Source of the DNA: JAMOAW01 sp039908535
GTDB lineage: Bacteria > Pseudomonadota > Magnetococcia > Magnetococcales > JADFZT01
Direction of reading: 5' to 3'
DNA: 20,371 nucleotides
NCBI GenBank assembly: GCA_039908535.1
Contig: JAMOAW010000042.1
Location: 1 to 20,371, forward strand
A program made the translations under genes and the position numbers. This document shows positions 1-7,195 of this stretch, piece after piece. Each line of letters starts with the position of its first letter. The stretch's first letter is position 1. Under the pieces are notes generated by a model, which saw only the letters and a program-made list of their open reading frames with translations, was not told the origin of the DNA and made no database searches.

Positions 1-83
1 CCACCGAAAATTTCACTCACATCGAATCCGCTCATAGGGGCTACGCCGTTGGCACATTCCCGGAAATGTCAAACTTTGTGAGT

Positions 84-102
84 CCCCCGGCAGAGCCGGG
101 GG
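84..102. repeat. Hairpin repeat copy 1 (CCCCCGGC-AGA-GCCGGGGG)
   Basis: A perfect 8-bp stem (CCCCCGGC/GCCGGGGG) with an AGA loop, followed by GTTTACC. The same 19 nt recur exactly at 2109-2127 and with an ATA loop near 2536-2552. The surrounding context is also shared: a GAAATGTCAAACTT block lies about 20 nt before both this copy and the third. The hairpin stops 1 nt short of the TAA that ends the broken transposase at 104. It may be the end of an IS200/IS605-like or REP-type element; that origin is inferred. Confidence 0.8.
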
Positions 103-103
103 T

Positions 104-274
104 TTACCCATTGTTATTAGAAGGAATATATTCTTCAATCCGAATCACCTCTAATACTGTCACGACCAAACGGTGCTTATCCGTCAATTCTCCCAACTCT
201 TCTTCAAGGAAAGGAAACAATGACCCTTGAATTCTGCTCCAAATGCGCGATAATCCATCTCGAAGAATATTCAT
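104..274 (-). pseudogene. N-terminal fragment of a DDE-type IS transposase
   Basis: About 56 codons starting MNILRDGLSRIWSRIQGSLF and continuing through FLEEELGELTDKHRL to RIEEYIPS. From memory this matches the extreme N-terminus of roughly 450-residue IS4/IS5/ISNCY-like transposases, which continue into a region absent here. The catalytic DDE domain is therefore missing. I chose the start at 274 because an AGGACGGA ribosome-binding site lies just upstream; an in-frame ATG at 319 has no such support. The reading frame ends directly beside the hairpin repeat at 84-102, so the 3' part was probably lost at that junction. The exact IS family is uncertain. Confidence 0.5.
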
Positions 275-315
275 TTTCTTCCGTCCTTTCTTGTGGTTAT
301 GATCGTTCTCAATAA

Positions 316-648
316 ACACATAATACCAGAAAGGACGTTAAATTACGACCCTTTGCGATCCAAAACTATGGTATAAGACGGAGAGCAAGTGCTGGCCCCA
401 ATTCCATCGCCATTGGAGCATTTGCCAATGCAGGTGGCATACCAAGTGAGCTTCATCAATTGGCCAATTTGATTTCGTCATCTGGTGATCAAAAAGTCAT
501 AGATGCCTTTCATGCTTTGATTGCCGAAAAGAATAGTACCAATAATCGACAAAACAAATCAACATATTGAAACATCATTGAGAAATCTTCAGCTGTTATT
601 GGGCATATTCCATTGCTTCAAATTGTCAAACAACTGTTAGGAATCTAA
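316..648 (+). pseudogene. Unrecognised gene remnant with one in-frame TGA
   Basis: One forward frame is open from 316 (after TAA 313-315) to TGA 568-570, then stays open in the same frame to TAA 646-648. The first part includes GPNSIAIGAFANAGGIPSEL and DQKVIDAFHALIAEK. The second reads IEKSSAVIGHIPLLQIVKQL. Both look like ordinary soluble protein, and only a single TGA separates them. No ATG was found at the 5' end, so the start is also lost or lies beyond the insertion to the left. I do not recognise the family. It ends 5 nt before the MNT start and may originally have been the first gene of that operon. It could also be two unrelated fragments. Confidence 0.4.
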
Positions 649-653
649 ACTTG

Positions 654-986
654 ATGAATATCACCGAATCCAACCTATCCGCCATGATCGATGCCATAGT
701 TGCAGCCGCGCAACCAGAACGAATCATCCTGTTTGGCTCCCTGGCGCGTGGAGAGGCGCGTCCCGACTCGGACGTGGATCTGCTGGTCATTGAGTCTGAG
801 CCCTTTGGTCCTTCCCGCAGCCGTTTCCAGGAGATCGCACGTCTGGAGCGGGCGATGGGTACCATTCCCCTGGCCACCGACATCCTGGTCTACTCCAGCG
901 ACGAGGTGGAACGATTGAAGTCATCGGCCAACCACGTCGTCGCCCATGCCTTGCGGGAGGGAAAGGTGCTCCATGCCCGATCATGA
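654..986 (+). CDS. MNT-domain nucleotidyltransferase (MntA-like antitoxin), copy 1
   Basis: A 110-residue minimal nucleotidyltransferase of the polymerase-beta superfamily. The active-site motif GSLARGEARPDSDVDLLV at about residues 27-44 contains the GSxAxG and SDxDL signatures, with both metal-binding aspartates. In characterised MNT/HEPN modules (for example MntA/HepT) the MNT protein AMPylates the HEPN toxin and so neutralises it. That role is inferred here from family and gene order. I chose ATG 654 because copy 2 begins at the matching residue (MTITETNLSAM); TTG 651 is possible and is better spaced from an AGGA. The last 14 nt overlap the HEPN gene. Its G/C-rich codons contrast with copy 2. 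Confidence 0.88.
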   Translation: MNITESNLSAMIDAIVAAAQPERIILFGSLARGEARPDSDVDLLVIESEPFGPSRSRFQEIARLERAMGTIPLATDILVYSSDEVERLKSSANHVVAHALREGKVLHARS

Positions 987-1401
987 AACCGTGCGCCGCA
1001 TGATGGATGCCGCTAGTCGCGACCTGCAAGCGGTGAGCAATATGCTGGATGCCGAGCGATTTTCAGACGAAATTTTCGGACTGCACGCCCAGCAGGCAGT
1101 AGAAAAATCCTTGAAGGCATGGTTGGCTTGGCATGATCAGGCGGTTCCAAGAACCCATAACCTGCGTCTGCTGCTGGTTATGCTGATCCAGGCAGGGGAA
1201 GAGATGACCCAGGAGTGGGCTTTGATCGATCTGACCGCCTTCGCCGTACAATTCCGTTACGAATCCTGTGAATCAGAATATGCTCCAATGGATCGCAACG
1301 CCATTCTGAAACAGGTTGATCTGTTGTTCCATCGGGTTCAAAGTATTGTGGACAATACCACGGAGGCAATCGATTCCCCACCACCAAGGGAAGCCCCATG
1401 A
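973..1401 (+). CDS. HEPN-domain protein (toxin partner), copy 1
   Basis: A 142-residue all-helical HEPN protein. The hallmark segment FGLHAQQAVEKSLKAWLAW is followed by a THNLRLLL segment and FAVQFRYESCESEY. HEPN proteins paired with MNT proteins are usually RNases or adenylylation targets. The arginine in FRYE occupies the usual position, but I see no canonical R-x4-6-H downstream of it, so RNase activity is uncertain. I chose ATG 973 because GGGAGGG lies about 10 nt upstream and the gene then overlaps the MNT by 14 nt, exactly as in the second pair. An upstream in-frame ATG at 946 would add nine residues inside the MNT gene. Its stop overlaps the next start (ATGA). Confidence 0.87.
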   Translation: MPDHETVRRMMDAASRDLQAVSNMLDAERFSDEIFGLHAQQAVEKSLKAWLAWHDQAVPRTHNLRLLLVMLIQAGEEMTQEWALIDLTAFAVQFRYESCESEYAPMDRNAILKQVDLLFHRVQSIVDNTTEAIDSPPPREAP

Positions 1402-1730
1402 CCATCACCGAAACCAACCTTTCCGCTATGGTCCGCGCCATAGTCGCAACCATCCAACCGGAACGAATCATTCTTTTTGGCTCCCACGCACGGGGCGATG
1501 CACAACCTGATTCTGATGTGGATTTACTCGTCATCACTACTGAGACCTACGGTCCCCATAACAGCCGCAGACAGGCCATGGCTCGATTATGGAGATTATT
1601 GGCCGATGTTCCCGTGGCAAAGGATATTGTTTTGTTCAATGATACCGAAGTGGAAAAATGGCGCACGGCTAAAAATCATTTAATCGCCCGCGCACTAAAG
1701 GAAGGGAAGATTCTTTATGAGCGGCATTGA
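1398..1730 (+). CDS. MNT-domain nucleotidyltransferase (MntA-like antitoxin), copy 2
   Basis: A 110-residue paralogue of copy 1, roughly half identical by eye. The catalytic motif GSHARGDAQPDSDVDLLV at about residues 27-44 is complete. The start overlaps the stop of HEPN copy 1 as ATGA, so translation is probably coupled. It is 14 nt out of frame with the following HEPN gene, repeating the geometry of the first pair. Base composition is visibly lower in G/C than copy 1, so the two pairs may have different histories or the duplication may be old. The inferred role is reversible modification or neutralisation of its cognate HEPN partner. Confidence 0.88.
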   Translation: MTITETNLSAMVRAIVATIQPERIILFGSHARGDAQPDSDVDLLVITTETYGPHNSRRQAMARLWRLLADVPVAKDIVLFNDTEVEKWRTAKNHLIARALKEGKILYERH

Positions 1731-2133
1731 TCATGCACAAAATTTACTCCATTTAGCCCGTTCCGATCTCAAAGCCATGACGGGCATGTTCGATCCTGAG
1801 GTGTTCACAGATGCCATTTTTGGTTTTCATGCACAACAGGCGGTGGAGAAAGGTCTGAAAGCATGGCTGTCTGCTCTTGATGTGCTGTTTCCATTAACCC
1901 ATGATATCAGCCGTTTGTTACCTCTTTTGGAAAAATGTGGGGTGGATGTAACGGATCTATGGGATTGGCTGGAACTGACATCTTTCGCCGTAGAACACCG
2001 CTACACATGGATGTCAGATGAAGAGGAACCATTGGACCGTGTTGATTTGACCCACCGAGTCAACAGACTGCTTGAGCATATCGGTGACCAAATTCAAGGA
2101 GTAAATATCCCCCGGCAGAGCCGGGGGCTTTAA
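1717..2133 (+). CDS. HEPN-domain protein (toxin partner), copy 2, C-terminus formed by a hairpin repeat
   Basis: A 138-residue HEPN protein with the signature FGFHAQQAVEKGLKAWLSAL, a THDISRLLPLLE segment and FAVEHRYTWMSDEEEP, colinear with copy 1. A purine-rich GGAAGGGAAG site precedes ATG 1717. The last residues (NIPRQSRGL) and the stop are encoded by the hairpin repeat at 2109-2127. The native C-terminus therefore appears to have been replaced by repeat sequence. The HEPN core lies upstream of this and looks complete, so the protein may still function. Confidence 0.85.
   Translation: MSGIDHAQNLLHLARSDLKAMTGMFDPEVFTDAIFGFHAQQAVEKGLKAWLSALDVLFPLTHDISRLLPLLEKCGVDVTDLWDWLELTSFAVEHRYTWMSDEEEPLDRVDLTHRVNRLLEHIGDQIQGVNIPRQSRGL
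2109..2127. repeat. Hairpin repeat copy 2, inside the end of HEPN copy 2
   Basis: Identical over 19 nt to copy 1. It is followed by a second small hairpin (GCCGCT-CAA-AGCGGC at 2141-2155) and by further C/G-rich inverted sequence to about 2213. It supplies the last residues of the HEPN protein and could also act as a transcription terminator, though only a TTT precedes the A/T-poor tail. Confidence 0.8.
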
Positions 2134-2134
2134 T

Positions 2135-2486
2135 TTGTGAGCCGCTCAAAGCGGCTGTTTGGGGGCCGCTAACGCGACCCATTCCCCTGGGCCGCCTAAA
2201 GGTCGGCCACGCAACATTAAAAATTCAACCTCATTTGTTCCAATCGGTGTTCCTCTGCTTCCTGATGACGGATATACTCTCGAATCTGCCCTTCATCCCG
2301 CCCCACCGTTGAAACATAATAACCCCGCGCCCAAAAACTCTGCCCTGCAAAATTCCTTTTCTGCTCGCGGTAGGTTCGCGCTAAATGAATTGCACTCTTA
2401 CCCTTGATATACCCGATGACCTGAGAAACCACATGCTTCGACGGAATCGAGATCAACATATGTACCGTGTGCTTAGCGGCTCACAA
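2135..2486 (-). mobile_element. IS200/IS605-type remnant between 12-bp inverted repeats
   Basis: TTGTGAGCCGCT at 2135-2146 has its exact reverse complement at 2475-2486. Between them lie REP-like hairpins and the C-terminal half of a Y1 transposase gene on the minus strand. Genuine IS200/IS605 elements have subterminal hairpins rather than terminal inverted repeats, so these repeats may be two copies of the local palindromic repeat that captured or truncated the IS. Confidence 0.55.
2217..2459 (-). pseudogene. tnpA: IS200-like Y1 transposase TnpA, C-terminal part only
   Basis: The segment from MLISIPSKHVVSQVIGYIKG through FWARGYYVSTVGRD to IREYIRHQE matches the C-terminal half of TnpA of the IS200/IS605 family. 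This includes the helix carrying the nucleophilic tyrosine (in REYIRHQE). The N-terminal half is absent. Reading upstream in frame gives only KHTVH before a stop; the family normally has DH(V/I)HML here, so the first histidine of the HUH metal site seems to be lost. About 80 residues remain of a usual 130-150. The fragment cannot be an active transposase. Confidence 0.75.
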
Positions 2487-2535
2487 TTTTGGAGTTTCCT
2501 GGTGGACTCCCTGAAATGTCAAACTTCTACTGTCT

Positions 2536-2552
2536 CCCCGGCATAGCCGGGG
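2536..2552. repeat. Hairpin repeat copy 3 (loop ATA)
   Basis: CCCCGGC/GCCGGGG with an ATA loop, followed by GGTTTACC as in copy 1 and preceded by the same GAAATGTCAAACTT block (about 2512-2525). It lies 11 nt from the point where the IS1634-type transposase fragment breaks off. Confidence 0.75.
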
Positions 2553-2563
2553 GTTTACCTATA

Positions 2564-2881
2564 TTAATTATCCATAAAACTAACAGAGCATTTCGTGTTG
2601 GTCCCAAAATTTTGGATAATCCTAACTCTTTTGGCAATTTCAAGAAAAACCCACACGGCACCAATCGCCAAACCTTGCTTAGTTTTAATTGGGCCAATAG
2701 GACCATGTTTATCAATTTGCCCCTTATTTTTAAGAGCAAACTTAATGGCTGCAATTTCATCATCGCTACATTTGGAAAGATTGGCGATGGTGTCATGCTG
2801 TATCTTTCCGTTAACACGATAGGAATTGCGTAGCAATACGCCGGTAAGTTTTCTCTCCACGAGAGTATGTGCAATCGTCAA
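2564..2881 (-). pseudogene. N-terminal fragment of an IS1634/IS4-type transposase
   Basis: About 105 codons. The segments VLLRNSYRVNGKIQHDTIAN, SKCSDDEIAAIKFAL and QGLAIGAVWVFLEIAKRV match, from memory, the N-terminal part of IS1634-family (IS4 superfamily) transposases. These continue for several hundred residues into a DDE domain that is missing here. The frame breaks after NFGTNTK, next to hairpin repeat copy 3. The first codon is uncertain: TTG 2881 is the first usable start, with the frame open to 2893, so the true 5' end may also be lost. The 139 nt between this fragment and the next gene are A/T-rich, with nothing recognisable. Confidence 0.6.
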
Positions 2882-3020
2882 TGTGCATAGTGACTACATA
2901 AATATCACATACTATAAAATAAAAATGTGGTGAATACACATAAGATACAAAATAGTCTTCATCCCGCATTAAATAAGGATTTTTTCAAAAAAGTGCTGGA
3001 AGATCCGTTCTAATTCATGA

Positions 3021-6000
3021 CTACTCCCAAACCACCCCCATCTCCTCCAAACGCCGAATTCGTTCTGAATCTAGTTTACCCTCTCGATAGGCTTGACGTT
3101 GAAATTGAAGCCACATGCCAAGCTCTGGATTATCCGGCCATTGAACGGGGACGTTGCAGTGGTGATGGTATTTGTTAAAATTGTACAGTGCAACAAACAT
3201 CTCTTCGGCAAGAGCAACCTTGGGGTCCCATTCAAAACCTTGATCTACCAAACGGTCGATCTTCTCTTGGGTTAACAAACCTCGAATCGCTCCGTTGCGT
3301 TGGGCAGCCACCCATTGAGCTAGGGCGGGATTTTCCGGCCAATTTCTGGGAACCAAGCAGTGTCCATAGCTCTCTTTAAATTGAATTAAAGCCGCAAAAT
3401 TTTCTAACCATATCGCCTCTTGAGCATCCCAAATAAAACCAACGGCTTCTAGTCGGGCCAGGCGTTGTGGACTCAGTTGATCTCTTTGCTTGGCTTTACG
3501 TTGGGCTTCTACCCACCAAGCCAATTCGGTATTTTCGGGGTAGGTTGCGGGAAGATTACAATGGCCGTTCTCCTCCCGAAAAACCATTAAATCGGCAAAC
3601 ATCTGTTCCCAAAAAACCTCACGGGTATCAAAGACAAAATCCAAAGCTTTGAGACGTTCCTCTTTGTCAGAAGGAATCATACCTTTTTTCCAATCGCGGC
3701 GGATGCGCTCTACCCATTGAGCCAAACGGGGATCGGGCTTCCAATTTTTGGGGACCACACAATGTTTGCGCTCCACCCGAAAACGCAACAAGGCCGAAAA
3801 CATCTCCTCCCATTCCGACTCTTTGCGATCCCAAATAAAGCCAATCTCTTCCAACATCTCTACGCGCTTTCTTGGCATTTTTCCAATTAAATACAAACGC
3901 CTTTGATGACCAATCCACGGCTCTAGCTCTGGCTCTGAAGGCCAAATCATAGGAACATTAAGGTGACCAAACTGCTCCTTAAAGAAGACGGCTTTTTGAA
4001 ACATTTTTTGCCAATATTGGGCCTCAGGATCCCAGACAAAACCAAGTTGCTCCAACCGCTCAATACGTTCTGGGGAGAGTTTCCCAGTTGGTTTTTCTTT
4101 ACGAAGACGCGCCACCCATTCGGCCAAAGAGGGATTGGCGGGATAACGGCTAGGGACTTCACAATGATCGTGTTGGGCGCGAAATTGCTCCAAGGCCTCT
4201 AACATCTCTTCCCAGGCCGCCTGTTCTAAATCCCAACAAAAACCAACCGCTTGGAGACGCTCTTCGTGTTGTGGAAGCAGCGCGGCACTGAGTTTTAATT
4301 TACGGTTTTTGCGCACCCAAAGAGCCAGCTCTGGATTTTCTGGGAGATATTCGGGAATTTTTCCGTGCCCATAACGATGAATAAATTGCTCCAAAGCATG
4401 AAACATCTCTTCCCAGGCCGCCTCTTTTAAATCCCACACAAAACCCACGCTATCCAGGCGGGTTACCCGATCAGGATCAAAACTCTCTTTGCTCTTCTCT
4501 TTGCGATTGTTGGCCGCCCAGACCCCAAGCTCTGGGTTTTCAGGAAAAGGATCGCCAATCAAAGCGTGACCATGGCGCAGTTTAAATTGTTGCAACAGGG
4601 TAAACATCTCCTCCCAATGGGCGGCCGCCAAATCCCAGACAAAGCCAACCTCTGTCAGACGTTGATAACGCTCTTCCGATAGTTGACCCTTAGCTTGCGC
4701 CCGACGGTTTTGACGCGCCCAAGAGGAGAGTTGTTCGTTGCTGGGATCAACGTCTAATATTTTGGCATGGCCATGTTCCCGTTTAAATTGCAACAAACGG
4801 CTAAATAGCTCCTCCCAATGGGAAGCCTCTGGATCCCAAATAAAGCCCAACTCCTCTAAGCGTTGAATGCGATCGGTGGAGAGCCGACCTTGTTTCCAAG
4901 TTTTGCGTTGCAACTCAACCCAACGAGAGAGTTCTGGATCTTCTGGCCAATCTTTTTCAACATCAATATCCCCAAAACGTTCACCATAATGGGTCAAGCG
5001 GCCCAAATGTTCATCCCAAGGGGTGGTGAGTTGCTCCAGACAGAGGGTTAAAAGCTGTTTGCTGAGGATTTCGGAGTCGGAGCCAGGGGCTTGTATCTGA
5101 ATTTTATCCAAAAGTAGAGCAGAAGAAAATTTTCCATAGTGGCCCAAATCCACCCGCATTTGCACCAAAGCCAAGGCCAACTCCTGATCCATCTCGACCA
5201 GCAATTGCAAAAGTTCCCAATGGCTACTTTGAAAACTTTGAAACAAGGCTTCATGAGTGACACTATCAAAATCATACTCTTTGGCCACAAAGAGAGGCAA
5301 CCAACAGAGCAAAGGTTTGGAGGTGTGGGGCAATATATCCAGCATGGATAAAAGATCTAAATAGCCCGTCCCAGGAGAAAACTTACTGTTAAAAAAGAAA
5401 ATAATTCCTGGCTCTGGTAATTGGGTATCAAAACAGAGAGAAATATCCATCGCCATGACAGCCCGTGTGGCCGCACGGAAAGGGTCGCTGGTGACTCTCT
5501 TTTTAAAATTTGACAAAATACCCTGGGCCAAAATTGTTTCAATCCCCTCAGGAGCTTGGGCGATAAACAGCTGGGCCGCCGCTGGCGTGTCGTGCATGGT
5601 CCAGACTTGGCGAACGCCCTGTTGCTCCATGGCACGCAAAACCGTTTGCCATGCTGGCGAGGTGATGGGCGGAAGGGGCGTTTCTTCTGCCTGTTCAGAG
5701 GATTCCGTCGTTGCATCCCGTTCCAACTCTAAGAGTGGGTCGTTCTCGACAATCGGTTCGGAAAGAATTAGATCCAGCATCACCCGCATATGAACGCCCA
5801 TGGATTGGGCATGAAGTTGAAATAGCGTGGGGGCGTAGGCCAATGGGCCAAATTGTTCTGGGGCATGCAGATTAAACAAATCCGGTCGGTCGCCATCGCG
5901 GTTTTGTTTGCCAATATGGGTCAGCTTTGGCAACAAGGCGCAAAAAATTTGTTTGGGAATGGAAAAAGAGAACGACTCTAAGGCTTGTAGAGCGGGGCTT

Positions 6001-7007
6001 GCGAGAGTTAAACCATGGGCATCTAAAAAGAGGCTAAAATGAATTTTATGTTCTATATTTTCTTTTAAAAGCTCTTCCAACCAAGAAAGATCGGTATATT
6101 GACAAAACAAAACCCGCACCCCTTGGGTAGACCAGGAGAGAAAATTGCGCAATAGTTCCGGGTTGTTGGTGAGGGGAAAATCTAATTGGGAGGCATTGGC
6201 TTTGCTCTCTGGCATAGCCATCAAACAGTTGAGTGAAGACCAAATCGCCTGCCGCAACCAACGATGATAGAGGGTACGCAAGCGTTCTACAGAGGGAATC
6301 ACACACAACACCAAATGGCGTTTGCCAATCCGTTGCAGCAGAGACAACACCCAACTGTCCAATTCACACCCTGGGGAGAGGGTGACGGTAAAACGGGGCA
6401 GACGTTCTAAATCGGGGGTGATTTTTTGTAAAATTTTTTCATGAAAAGGGAGAATTGGGCGTGGCTCCAGGGTAAAGCCACCTCCTTGTAGCCATAGCCG
6501 AATGGCCATAAAATCGGACTTTTCCAAACGGTCTAAATCGCAACCGCGAATGGTATAAACCCCCGTCTCACGTAATAAGACGGTTGGTAGTTCTACACAG
6601 TTTGTCAATAAAAAACGATTATAAAAAATGCCGGTTATTTTTAAAAATTTGCTCACATCCAGGTTGGTCAATGTGGGACGGCCGGCACGAAAAAGAACCT
6701 GATAGGGTTGAATTTCATTGTTGGGCAGTTTGCAAATGCCGTTGGCACCTGTGGCACCGGTTGGAGGAAATATTTTTCGGCGGATGTCAAAGGGCAAGAG
6801 GGTCAGAGGCCAAATTTCACTGGCCGGATTGATACGACGGGTTACCAAAAAGGCCTCGGCAAAGACTTCCAACGCCTCGGTGCGGTCTCTCTCCCCAGGC
6901 AGGTCGCCAATGCGGGATTCAAGGTCGGCAAAACAAGTGAGGTCGTTAAAAAGGCCTTCCCGTATAAAAAAACTGGTTCGATAGTGACGTGGACGCATGT
7001 TATCCAT
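3021..7007 (-). CDS. Large HA-repeat protein: degenerate SF2 helicase homologue with ten Helicase-Associated domains
   Basis: A 1328-residue uninterrupted gene. Residues 1-180 resemble the nuclease-like N-terminus of large HA-repeat helicases (RTSFFIREGLF, YQVLFRAGRPTLT, IRGCDLDRLE). In active relatives, as I recall them, the core is GxDG...QVKFR; here it is GANG (87-90) and QVLFR (103-107), so the acidic and lysine residues are lost. Residues 185-650 follow the helicase order. However, the Walker A position (about 209-218) reads TLSPGCELDS, DEAH is reduced to DAH (329-331), the TATP position reads ALLP, and the QxxGRxxR region (about 550-560) has no GR. Residues 661-1328 are ten HA repeats of about 67 residues. 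The length without a frameshift suggests selection, perhaps for a nucleic-acid-binding or regulatory role. Start: ATG 7007, or ATG 6998, which has GGAT upstream. Confidence 0.85.
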   Translation of the reverse strand: MDNMRPRHYRTSFFIREGLFNDLTCFADLESRIGDLPGERDRTEALEVFAEAFLVTRRINPASEIWPLTLLPFDIRRKIFPPTGATGANGICKLPNNEIQPYQVLFRAGRPTLTNLDVSKFLKITGIFYNRFLLTNCVELPTVLLRETGVYTIRGCDLDRLEKSDFMAIRLWLQGGGFTLEPRPILPFHEKILQKITPDLERLPRFTVTLSPGCELDSWVLSLLQRIGKRHLVLCVIPSVERLRTLYHRWLRQAIWSSLNCLMAMPESKANASQLDFPLTNNPELLRNFLSWSTQGVRVLFCQYTDLSWLEELLKENIEHKIHFSLFLDAHGLTLASPALQALESFSFSIPKQIFCALLPKLTHIGKQNRDGDRPDLFNLHAPEQFGPLAYAPTLFQLHAQSMGVHMRVMLDLILSEPIVENDPLLELERDATTESSEQAEETPLPPITSPAWQTVLRAMEQQGVRQVWTMHDTPAAAQLFIAQAPEGIETILAQGILSNFKKRVTSDPFRAATRAVMAMDISLCFDTQLPEPGIIFFFNSKFSPGTGYLDLLSMLDILPHTSKPLLCWLPLFVAKEYDFDSVTHEALFQSFQSSHWELLQLLVEMDQELALALVQMRVDLGHYGKFSSALLLDKIQIQAPGSDSEILSKQLLTLCLEQLTTPWDEHLGRLTHYGERFGDIDVEKDWPEDPELSRWVELQRKTWKQGRLSTDRIQRLEELGFIWDPEASHWEELFSRLLQFKREHGHAKILDVDPSNEQLSSWARQNRRAQAKGQLSEERYQRLTEVGFVWDLAAAHWEEMFTLLQQFKLRHGHALIGDPFPENPELGVWAANNRKEKSKESFDPDRVTRLDSVGFVWDLKEAAWEEMFHALEQFIHRYGHGKIPEYLPENPELALWVRKNRKLKLSAALLPQHEERLQAVGFCWDLEQAAWEEMLEALEQFRAQHDHCEVPSRYPANPSLAEWVARLRKEKPTGKLSPERIERLEQLGFVWDPEAQYWQKMFQKAVFFKEQFGHLNVPMIWPSEPELEPWIGHQRRLYLIGKMPRKRVEMLEEIGFIWDRKESEWEEMFSALLRFRVERKHCVVPKNWKPDPRLAQWVERIRRDWKKGMIPSDKEERLKALDFVFDTREVFWEQMFADLMVFREENGHCNLPATYPENTELAWWVEAQRKAKQRDQLSPQRLARLEAVGFIWDAQEAIWLENFAALIQFKESYGHCLVPRNWPENPALAQWVAAQRNGAIRGLLTQEKIDRLVDQGFEWDPKVALAEEMFVALYNFNKYHHHCNVPVQWPDNPELGMWLQFQRQAYREGKLDSERIRRLEEMGVVWE

Positions 7008-7029
7008 CTTATATTATCAAAAGAAAAAA

Positions 7030-7155
7030 GGGGTCTGGGGGATTGCCCCCAGGGTTTTGTTTTTGATTTTGTTTTTGATCTTGCTTTTGATCTCGGTTTT
7101 GCTTCCTACAAAAAGCAGGGGGGTTGGGGGATGCAATCCCCCAAGGTCTTGACTT
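7030..7155 (+). repeat. Hairpin-bounded VNTR element, copy A
   Basis: The left hairpin CTGGGGG-ATTG-CCCCCAG is at 7035-7052. The right hairpin at 7124-7144 pairs TTGGGGGAT with ATCCCCCAA. Between them are TTTTGAT/CTTG-rich degenerate 12-nt units and a CGGTTTTGCTT segment ending in AAAAAGCAGGGGGG. Copies C and D share both ends and the junction segments in the same orientation; copy B is inverted. It is non-coding; long frames through it are repeat artefacts. Confidence 0.85.
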
Positions 7156-7195
7156 TGCTTTTCGTTCTGGCACAATTTAATAATTATAAAGTTAA

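Noticed and set aside
1..103. Short minus-strand frame with ATG at 35 running off the left edge
   Set aside because: Only about 12 codons are visible, there is no ribosome-binding site, and the stretch carries repeat-associated sequence.
568..570. Selenocysteine readthrough of the in-frame TGA in the unknown remnant
   Set aside because: No SECIS-like hairpin is apparent after the TGA, the surrounding residues do not resemble a redox motif, and the 5' end of the gene is missing anyway, so decay is simpler.
2489..2833. A plus-strand frame running through hairpin repeat copy 3
   Set aside because: It is antisense to the IS1634-type fragment; its start is repeat sequence (the same PEMSNF coding appears around copy 1).
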